Assembly: GCA_964467785.1 (NCBI GenBank)
Contig: CAYXVB010000019.1
Location: 1 to 32,263 of the forward strand
Source of the DNA: CAYXVB01 sp964467785
GTDB taxonomy: Bacteria; Bdellovibrionota; UBA1018
Direction of reading: 5' to 3'
Length of the DNA stretch: 32,263 nucleotides
Shown one piece after another: positions 7,850-14,027 of this stretch (position 1 is the first letter of the stretch; each line of letters starts with the position of its first letter). Position numbers and translations under genes: made by a program. Under the pieces are notes generated by a model. That model saw only the letters and a list, made by a program, of their open reading frames with translations. It searched no databases and was not told the origin of the DNA.

Positions 7850-8818
7850 ATGACGAACAAGAACAGGAACGGACGCTGGATCGCCGGTGGAGCGCTGGCC
7901 GTCGGCGTGCTCGGCCTCGGAGCCGTCCGTCTCATGTCGACGCAGATCGCTTCCGCGCAAACGTCGGATGGAACCGAGGACGCGGCCGGAAGAGCCGCGA
8001 CGGCGACGTCCACCGCGAGCCCGGCGACCGCGTCGGACATCAAAGTATTTGTCGCGCAGCTTTTTGGAGTCAACGGCATGGGTGCCACCGGCACCGCGCG
8101 CATCGTGATCGACGGGGATCAGTTCCAGGCGACAGTCGAGGGTCAGGGGCTGGATCCAGGGATTCTCCACGCAATGCATGTCCATGCCGGCTCGACGTGT
8201 CCCACTTTGGCGGATGACAAGAATGGTGACGGTTTTGTCGATCCAAAGGAGGGCCAGGCCGCCGATGGCGGCATCCTGATTCCATTCGACGGTGATCTCA
8301 CCAGTCAGAATGCGGGTCAAAACTTCACGCCGGCGGCCGCGCCTGATGGCACCGTGTTCTTTGCCGGCTCGGGAAGATATTCGACGATGCAGCAAGATCT
8401 CCGCGGTGGGGGCGCCGTCAACCCGGCCACTGGCCTGGTGAAGTTGCGGGACGGGGAGGAGCTGGCGCTGGACACGCGCACCATCGAGATCCACGGAACC
8501 AGTCAGGTCCTGCCTAATACTGTCGCGGGACTTGGCAGTCTCAAGAATAACGAAGCGCTGACCGTCGCCTGCGGAACGATCGTGCAGATCAGTGGGGCCG
8601 TGGCAACGGCGACGCCATCCCTGGGTTCGACCTCCACACCGACCTCAACACCTTCGGAAAGCGCCTCTCCGACCGAGACCCCGACTTCGACTCCGGCAGC
8701 CGGCGCGACCCCAACGGAGACTCCGAGCCCCAGTGAAACGCCTTCGCCGAGTCCCTCGCCCAGTCAGTCCTTTGCGAGCGGCTCCACCAATTCAACCACG
8801 ACCGCGAGCGGCGGTTGA
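7850..8818 (+). CDS. Exported CHRD-like protein with EF-hand loop and Ser/Thr/Pro tail
   Basis: This 322-residue protein begins with a signal sequence (hydrophobic 11-36, ending ASAQ). Residues about 63-250 resemble the CHRD fold: TGTARIVIDGDQFQATVEG, then HAMHVHAG with H110 and H112. Residues 123-134 form a textbook EF-hand calcium loop (D123, N125, D127, G128, D131, E134). CHRD-type proteins from other bacteria carry a similar loop, as I recall. From about residue 258 to the end the protein is Ser/Thr/Pro-rich, with TPTSTPSESASPTETP-like repeats, and has no membrane anchor or sorting motif. The start has a strong AAGGAGA site. The gene stands alone. The function is unknown; secreted or surface localisation is likely. 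Confidence 0.85.
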   Translation: MTNKNRNGRWIAGGALAVGVLGLGAVRLMSTQIASAQTSDGTEDAAGRAATATSTASPATASDIKVFVAQLFGVNGMGATGTARIVIDGDQFQATVEGQGLDPGILHAMHVHAGSTCPTLADDKNGDGFVDPKEGQAADGGILIPFDGDLTSQNAGQNFTPAAAPDGTVFFAGSGRYSTMQQDLRGGGAVNPATGLVKLRDGEELALDTRTIEIHGTSQVLPNTVAGLGSLKNNEALTVACGTIVQISGAVATATPSLGSTSTPTSTPSESASPTETPTSTPAAGATPTETPSPSETPSPSPSPSQSFASGSTNSTTTASGG

Positions 8819-8886
8819 GGTCCGTGAGCCTAGCTCTCTTTTGGCGGCGGGTGAGTCCGGCAAGATCGCTGGAAGCACCCGCCGCC

Positions 8887-9405
8887 TCACGCGGAGAGGG
8901 TCCGGATGATCCACTCGCGCATGCGCGCGACGTGGGAGCCGTTCCAGTAGATTTGTTCGCAGCGCGGACAGAGGTAAAACGTGTCGAACTCGAGGAGCAG
9001 GTGTCCCGGCACGCGATCCGTGACCTGATGGGGCTTGAGCGGCAGGATCAGCGAGTTGCATTGGAGACAGCGGGTTAAAAAACCTTCGCCATTGCGGGCC
9101 GCGTTTCCGAGCTGGAAATGGGCCAGGACTTCGATCAGCTGCTGGGGCGGAGCCTGTGAATGGATTCGAAACGCTAGGTTTTTGCCCGCCGTCTCAGCCA
9201 GGTCAGGGTCGCAGGTGAGGAGCGCCCGTCGTTCCTCGCGCGCGATACGCAATAGATCCTTGTCCCTCAATTCCGAAAAGGAAGCCTCCCAAAGCGTGTC
9301 GTGGCCGAGCATCCGCAGATGTCGCGCCAGCTTTCCGAGATGGGCGTCGACTACGAAGCGAAAGGGACTGCCGGCATCCTGCTGCGTCTCCGGTGGCGTC
9401 ACCAT
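8887..9405 (-). CDS. Mut7-C RNase-domain (PIN-like, zinc ribbon) protein
   Basis: This 172-residue protein matches the Mut7-C family. It opens with FVVDAHLGKLARHLRMLGHDT, typical of the PIN-like half, with D20 as a likely metal-binding acid and further acids in TCDPDL (66, 68). A C-terminal zinc ribbon follows, with C113xxC116 and C146PRC149. Proteins of this family are predicted ribonucleases, and most bacterial members are uncharacterised. The ATG at 9403-9405 lies inside the end of the upstream short-chain dehydrogenase gene (7-base overlap), so translation is coupled. The C-terminal EQIYWNGSHVARM segment is also typical of the family. Confidence 0.9.
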   Translation of the reverse strand: MVTPPETQQDAGSPFRFVVDAHLGKLARHLRMLGHDTLWEASFSELRDKDLLRIAREERRALLTCDPDLAETAGKNLAFRIHSQAPPQQLIEVLAHFQLGNAARNGEGFLTRCLQCNSLILPLKPHQVTDRVPGHLLLEFDTFYLCPRCEQIYWNGSHVARMREWIIRTLSA

Positions 9406-10181
9406 TCGATCTTCTCCCGGTCCCGGTAAAAGCCGCCGCTCGCCCGTCCGGCCTCGCCCGAGGCGAGCCAGACCACAGTGTCGGCGCCTTGCGCGGGTTC
9501 GCGTTCGGCATCGGGCCCGCCCATGTCGGTCTTCACCCAGCCGGGGCAGACCGAGTTGACGGTTACGCCCGAGCCGGTGAGTTCGTCGCTTAGGATTCGG
9601 GTCACGGCGTTGAGCGCCGTCTTGGAAATCCGGTAGGCCGGCCAGCCGCCGCTCATCTCGCTGAGCTGGCCCATGCCGCTGGAGAGATTGACCACGTGCG
9701 CGCCGCCTTGACGTTTGGCCGTTTCCTGGAGCAGGGGCGCAAAGCTCTGGATCAGGCGAAGCGGTCCGAGCGTATTGGTTTCGAGCGTTTCGCGCACCCG
9801 TTTGAGCGTGAGCTCGATCTCTCCCGAGAGCGAGGAGGGTGTGGTCCCTTCCGCGCGATTCTCGGAGCTGTCGAGAAAGATCCCCGCGTTGTTGACGAGT
9901 GCGTCGAGACGGCCGTGCTTTGTCGTGATGTTCCGCACGCAGGCCTCGACGCTTGCAGAAGCCGTGACGTCGAGCGGCTGGAATTCGACATCGAGACCTT
10001 CGCTTCGCAGTTGCTCGGCTGCGGACTGGCCGCTTTGTGGATTGCGCGCACCGAGCAGGACTTGGTAGCCCTTCTTGGCGAGCTGCCGGACGGTTTCCAG
10101 GCCAATTCCGCGATTGGCGCCAGTGACCAGCGCCACAGGTTTGCGGGAGGCGACAGAAGAAGGATTTGAAGCGGTTGTCAT
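9399..10181 (-). CDS. Short-chain dehydrogenase/reductase (carbonyl-reductase-like)
   Basis: This 260-residue NAD(P)-dependent oxidoreductase has the classical SDR features: TGANRGIG cofactor motif at 20-27, D71 after the fourth strand, NNAG at 97-100, catalytic S168, and Y183-xxx-K187. The cofactor turn (GARNPQSG) and the overall pattern resemble carbonyl reductases that use NADPH. The substrate cannot be deduced. The start is supported by AAAGGAGA about 11 bases upstream. Its stop overlaps the start of the Mut7-C gene, forming a two-gene unit. The region upstream (10182-10295) runs into an assembly gap. Confidence 0.92.
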   Translation of the reverse strand: MTTASNPSSVASRKPVALVTGANRGIGLETVRQLAKKGYQVLLGARNPQSGQSAAEQLRSEGLDVEFQPLDVTASASVEACVRNITTKHGRLDALVNNAGIFLDSSENRAEGTTPSSLSGEIELTLKRVRETLETNTLGPLRLIQSFAPLLQETAKRQGGAHVVNLSSGMGQLSEMSGGWPAYRISKTALNAVTRILSDELTGSGVTVNSVCPGWVKTDMGGPDAEREPAQGADTVVWLASGEAGRASGGFYRDREKIEW

Positions 10182-10295
10182 GGGCTTGAGTGTCTCCTTT
10201 CAGGGAGATTTTTCCCTGAACGAGCGCACTATAGACCGCCCCTCAGGGGGTTGTGAAGAGGGTCTGTCCGGAAGGATTTCCCCGTAGGATTTCCC

Positions 10296-10395
10296 NNNNN
10301 NNNNNNNNNNNNNNNNNNNNNNNNNNNNNNNNNNNNNNNNNNNNNNNNNNNNNNNNNNNNNNNNNNNNNNNNNNNNNNNNNNNNNNNNNNNNNNN
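10296..10395. other. Assembly gap (100 N)
   Basis: Exactly 100 unknown bases, the conventional placeholder for a gap of unknown length. It interrupts a Gly-rich secreted-protein gene. On the low side it is flanked by two copies of AGGATTTCCC 13 bases apart (10273-10282 and 10286-10295), suggesting that repeats caused the break. Confidence 0.98.
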
Positions 10396-10793
10396 CCTGT
10401 CCCTGATCCGCTGCCGGCGAGGCCCGTGCCTGTGCCGACGCCGGTCGATGTTCCGCCCATTCCTGTCGACCCTGTCGCCGAGTTTCCGGGGCTGCCGATG
10501 GCGCCGCCGGCCGTGCCCGCCGCTCCGGATCCGGTTCCATACATTCCCGCGCCGCAGGGACATGAGCAGGTTCCTTCGGTCGCGCCGCCGGCAATACCGA
10601 CGCCGGTACTGCCTGCTGAGCTGCCGCCGGCGCCTAGAGCGCTACTTTGCGCGAATACGGCGGGCGCGTTGAAAGCAATCAGGGCGATGCTTAAGCCACT
10701 CAAGCCGCTCCATCCCATCAATCCCAACATCAGGCCAAAGGCTCTAAACGCCCGAAGCGGCACCCATCGAAACCGGTTTGAATTCATACTCAT
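10396..10793 (-). CDS. Gly-rich secreted protein, truncated by assembly gap
   Basis: The minus-strand frame from ATG 10793 (or ATG 10787) encodes a signal peptide: basic N-terminus, long hydrophobic core and a likely cleavage site at VFA-Q. A glycine/serine/threonine/alanine-rich region follows, with a TCSCPCGAG cysteine cluster and many GTG-type repeats. It runs into the N gap, so the C-terminus is missing. The frame appears to stay open beyond the gap as far as 10200, but that is meaningless if the gap size is wrong. The opposite strand also has an open frame that reads Pro/Ala-rich. I prefer the minus strand because only it gives a signal peptide. Function is unknown; a surface or matrix protein is possible. 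It lies 44 bases after the deaminase gene. Confidence 0.6.
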
Positions 10794-10837
10794 ACTATGA
10801 CGAAGTGCAACGATAGTACCCGGGTACCGAGCAGGCA

Positions 10838-11740
10838 TTAGGCAGACATAACCGGGATGAATATCTGGACTTCGCGGTTTGCGTATTCGCGCGGAAGGCC
10901 CGCCTCCCCAATCGCGGCGAGCCGCTCGGGCGAGCCGGCCTCTAACACGGTGAGCCGCGCTCCGGGTCCGGGATCGTCTTCGAGATAAAAAACGCGTAAT
11001 GTCGGCAGGCCGGCTGGATCTGGATTCAAAGCCGGCGCAGCTTGCCAGATCGCACCCGCGCACATCCGGCAGGGCTTGAGGGTGACCCAGATCGCCGCCC
11101 CTTCGGGCAGCGGCTGGCGGTGTCGGTCCCACCAGCCTTGGACGAGGTTCATCTCGGCGTGTCGGGTGCGGACGCTGGCGTTGGTGTTGCGGGAGCGAGC
11201 AAGGACGCGGCCGTCACGACTGATCAGTAGGGCGGAGACCTGGCGATCGCGCTCATGACGAGGGCGGGCGCTTGCCTCGGGAGTCAGAAGAGCGTCTCGA
11301 TGGAACTGACGAAGCTCACGAAGCGCCATGATGATTTCGTCGGAAGACCGCAGAAAAAGGACGTCTTCCAAAAATTCGATCCCGTCGGGAGACGCCGGTT
11401 CCGGGACCTTCACGCAGAGCGCGCTCATCTTCAGGGCGAGCCTTTCGCCCTCGCGGGGATCGAGCCGGGTCATTCGCTTGGCTGCGACCTTGACGATTCC
11501 GCGGCAGAGCGGCGTGAGGCGATCTTGAGTGGTGAAAATGCGGTTTCGCATCCACTTGCGGGCCATTCGCGGTTCGAGAGCGTAGATCCCTGAGACCAGG
11601 CGCGTGACTGAAGTCTCCGGGCAGCCGGGGGGGATTCGGCGCGGAGACGCGGCCCAGTAAACCCGTGCGGGCTCTAAGTCGGTGACTTCGATCCAGGAGA
11701 CGGCGAGCTCCGGCGACTCGAGGGCCTGAACGAATTTCAA
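10838..11740 (-). CDS. Bd3614-like nucleic acid/nucleotide deaminase
   Basis: This 300-residue protein has a C-terminal cytidine-deaminase-fold domain with H194-A-E196 (zinc ligand and catalytic Glu) and P223-C224-xx-C227, followed by AGAIWQA. That is the complete zinc-deaminase signature. About 160 N-terminal residues form a separate domain of no common type. This layout fits the Bd3614-like group of the deaminase superfamily, named after a Bdellovibrio protein; family assignment is from memory and is tentative. I chose the TTG at 11738-11740 because it overlaps the thrC stop as TTGA and has AGGAAG eight bases upstream. A longer ATG start at 11809 would run 70 bases into thrC. It is the last cistron of the thr operon. 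It is unrelated to PLP-dependent threonine deaminase. The substrate is unknown. Confidence 0.8.
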   Translation of the reverse strand: MKFVQALESPELAVSWIEVTDLEPARVYWAASPRRIPPGCPETSVTRLVSGIYALEPRMARKWMRNRIFTTQDRLTPLCRGIVKVAAKRMTRLDPREGERLALKMSALCVKVPEPASPDGIEFLEDVLFLRSSDEIIMALRELRQFHRDALLTPEASARPRHERDRQVSALLISRDGRVLARSRNTNASVRTRHAEMNLVQGWWDRHRQPLPEGAAIWVTLKPCRMCAGAIWQAAPALNPDPAGLPTLRVFYLEDDPGPGARLTVLEAGSPERLAAIGEAGLPREYANREVQIFIPVMSA

Positions 11741-13062
11741 GCGTTCGGCTTCCTGCGGGAGTCGAGATAGAGTCGCAGCGCTCCGGGCGCCGGTTCGATC
11801 TCGACGCAATCGGAAGTCCCGTCCAGTAGTTTCTGCAGCTCGGCGGGCACGGCAATCGCGCGGCCGACGAGCGGCTCCACGATGGTCTCGAACTTTGCCG
11901 GATGAGCCGTGGCGGCGATGATCCAGTCGGAACCGCCGAGGCGCTCGCGGGCATGAAAGCCGGTGGCCGTATGGGGGCAGAGGGTCTCCCCCCAGCGTTC
12001 GTTGGCGTCGCGGATCGCCTCTTGGATCTCCGTGTCACTCACGCTGTGAACCCGCACCTCTCGCCGGAGCGCCCCGAGGTCGGGCGCTAGCTGGAGCAGT
12101 CGTTCCATATTGCTCGGATTGCCCACGTCCATCGCGTTGGCCAGTGTCTGAATGGTCGGACGCGGCACGTAGCGGCCGGTCTCGAAGTAATCCCGCACTG
12201 TCGTGTTGGCATTGGTGGCCAGCACTACCTCGCGAATCGGAAAGCCAAGCCGCTTGGCGTAGAGAGCCGCCATGGCGTTGCCCAGATTGCCGGAGGGCAC
12301 GATGATTCCGGGCGTGCGTCCCTGTAGGCCGTGAAAACGGAGACTCGCCAGCGCAAAGTAAGCCATCTGGGGCAGGAGTCTCCCGACGTTGATGCTGTTG
12401 GCGGAGAGGAGCGGCCATTGCCGCGCAAGCTTGGGGTCGGCATGGGCTTCGGCGAGCGTTTCTTTGACGAGACGCTGGCAGTCGTCAAACGAGCCGCGCA
12501 CGGCCAAGGCGCGGACGTTTCCACCCCAGCAGGTGAGTTGCTTCTCCTGGCGGGAGGAGACCATCCCTTTGGGAAAAAGAATGAGCACTTCGATCCCTGG
12601 GCGACCGTGAAAGGCGGCGGCGACGGCGCCACCGGTGTCGCCTGAGGTCGCCACGAGCACCGTGCCCCGACTGCCGAGCCGTGTGAGGCACTCGGCTAGA
12701 AAGCGCGCGCCCACGTCCTTGAACGCGCAGGTGGGGCCATGAAAAAGCTCAAGCAGCGCGATATTGGACGGGTGGGGATCGATCTTGCGCAGTGGGACCG
12801 GAAAGTCGAGTGCCGCGTTGCAGATGCCGCCGAGCTCGGACGCGAGCCGGTCTCCCTCGAAAAACGGACGAAGCACGCATGCGGCGAGCTCCGCGAAGCG
12901 ACTGCCGGATTCGGGAACCGCCGCGAGGGCGCGGATCTCGTCCGCGCTAAAGAGAGGAAGACGCTCCGGGACGTAAAGGCCGCCGTCGGGCGCAAGACCC
13001 GTCGCGATCGCCTCCGAAAACGAAACCGCCGGTGATCTGCCGCGCGTGCTGACAAAGTTCAT
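11737..13062 (-). CDS. thrC: Threonine synthase
   Basis: ThrC converts O-phosphohomoserine to threonine using pyridoxal phosphate, the last step of threonine synthesis, in the cytoplasm. The 441 residues show the family N-terminus (FSEAIATGLAPDGGLYVPE) and the PLP-lysine motif HGPTCAFKDVGAR with K115. SGDTGGAVAAA (140-150) is the phosphate-binding loop. VPSGNLGNAMA and NANTTVRDYF are also typical of the bacterial class I enzyme. ATG 13062 overlaps the thrB stop as ATGA, so the longer open frame upstream is not used. The stop overlaps the TTG start of the deaminase gene. The length is normal and all key residues are present. Confidence 0.97.
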   Translation of the reverse strand: MNFVSTRGRSPAVSFSEAIATGLAPDGGLYVPERLPLFSADEIRALAAVPESGSRFAELAACVLRPFFEGDRLASELGGICNAALDFPVPLRKIDPHPSNIALLELFHGPTCAFKDVGARFLAECLTRLGSRGTVLVATSGDTGGAVAAAFHGRPGIEVLILFPKGMVSSRQEKQLTCWGGNVRALAVRGSFDDCQRLVKETLAEAHADPKLARQWPLLSANSINVGRLLPQMAYFALASLRFHGLQGRTPGIIVPSGNLGNAMAALYAKRLGFPIREVVLATNANTTVRDYFETGRYVPRPTIQTLANAMDVGNPSNMERLLQLAPDLGALRREVRVHSVSDTEIQEAIRDANERWGETLCPHTATGFHARERLGGSDWIIAATAHPAKFETIVEPLVGRAIAVPAELQKLLDGTSDCVEIEPAPGALRLYLDSRRKPNA

Positions 13063-14027
13063 GAGATCACTCTCGCTCCGCGGGCGGGAAGCGCGCCATT
13101 CCAAGCGTCCGTGGCGATGCTCGCCTTGGCGAATTCCTTTCTCATCGCCGCCTCGATCCTCCAGGCATCGGCGGCGTCCGCGGCCCATGCGAACACACTG
13201 GGTCCGGAGCCGGAGATGGAGCAACCCAACGCCCCCGCGCCCAAGGCCGCCGATTGCACGGAGCCGAAGGCCGGGATCAGATGCGCGCGTTGGGGCTCGA
13301 TGACGAGGTCTTGGAAGGACTCGCGGATCAGCGCGAGATCGCCGCTGTGGCAGCCCGAGATAAAACCCGCGAGACGCGCTGATTGCTGGATCCAGAGCCG
13401 CATCGGGAGTTCGGGGCGCAGGAGCTTTCGGGCGCTCCGGGTTTCGATCTCGAGATGCGGATGCAGCAGCACGCAATGAATCCCCGCGGGGATCGGAATT
13501 GAGGTGATCCGCACTTCAGGCGCGCCGTGCGTCGGAGCTCGAGCGCTGACGGGGTCTTCCAGTGTCGCTAGGGTCAGGCCGCCGAAAAGCGAAGGGCCGA
13601 CATTGTCGGCATGGTAGCCGCCACTTGCGGCGAATTCACCGATCAGCGCAAAACGGGCCAGTCGCTCCAGGGGCAGAGGGTGTTCCAGTAACGCGTTGGC
13701 CGCCACGACCGAGGCCACTGCGGACGCCGCGGAGCCTCCCATGCCGGAGCCCAGGGCGATTCCTTTTTCCACGCGGACCCGAAAGCCGTGAGCGAGGCCC
13801 AGCTCCTCGCGCAAGGCCACGAGCCCGGCCGTAGCGCAATTGGTCAGCGGGTCCGTGGGCAGGCCGGTCGCTTTGCCGGAGATTTCGGCCAGCTCTACGC
13901 TCGGCTCGTCGATCGTCTCGACGGTGACTTGGTCTCCCGCGAAATCCACGCTGAAGCCGAGCAGGTCAAAGCCAACTGCCACATTGGCGACGGAGGCTGG
14001 TGCAAAGGCCGTGGCGACTCGTTTCAT
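13059..14027 (-). CDS. thrB: Homoserine kinase (GHMP family)
   Basis: ThrB phosphorylates homoserine with ATP, supplying the substrate of ThrC. The 322 residues show the GHMP kinase N-terminus (APASVANVAVGFDLLG), the ATP-loop motif ALGSGMGGSAAS at about 91-102 and the C-terminal GCSISGSGPSVFAW motif. The ASGGYHADNVGPSLFGG segment is specific to homoserine kinases. The start is ATG 14027, which overlaps the thrA stop as ATGA; the open frame continues upstream inside thrA but is not needed. The gene is full length. Tight overlap on both sides indicates translational coupling through the operon. Confidence 0.97.
   Translation of the reverse strand: MKRVATAFAPASVANVAVGFDLLGFSVDFAGDQVTVETIDEPSVELAEISGKATGLPTDPLTNCATAGLVALREELGLAHGFRVRVEKGIALGSGMGGSAASAVASVVAANALLEHPLPLERLARFALIGEFAASGGYHADNVGPSLFGGLTLATLEDPVSARAPTHGAPEVRITSIPIPAGIHCVLLHPHLEIETRSARKLLRPELPMRLWIQQSARLAGFISGCHSGDLALIRESFQDLVIEPQRAHLIPAFGSVQSAALGAGALGCSISGSGPSVFAWAADAADAWRIEAAMRKEFAKASIATDAWNGALPARGARVIS

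Noticed and set aside
10426..10800. Plus-strand Pro-rich frame of 124 codons
   Set aside because: It is antisense to the Gly-rich protein that has a signal peptide; there is no ribosome-binding site or export signal in this direction.
10838..11740. Threonine deaminase (IlvA) as identity of the fourth thr-operon gene
   Set aside because: There is no PLP-lysine motif. The protein has the zinc deaminase HAE/PCxxC signature instead, which is a different fold.
11809..13476. N-terminal extensions of thrC, and the ATG 11809 start of the deaminase
   Set aside because: The extensions run into neighbouring genes. The ATGA and TTGA overlap starts fit family lengths and ribosome-binding sites better.
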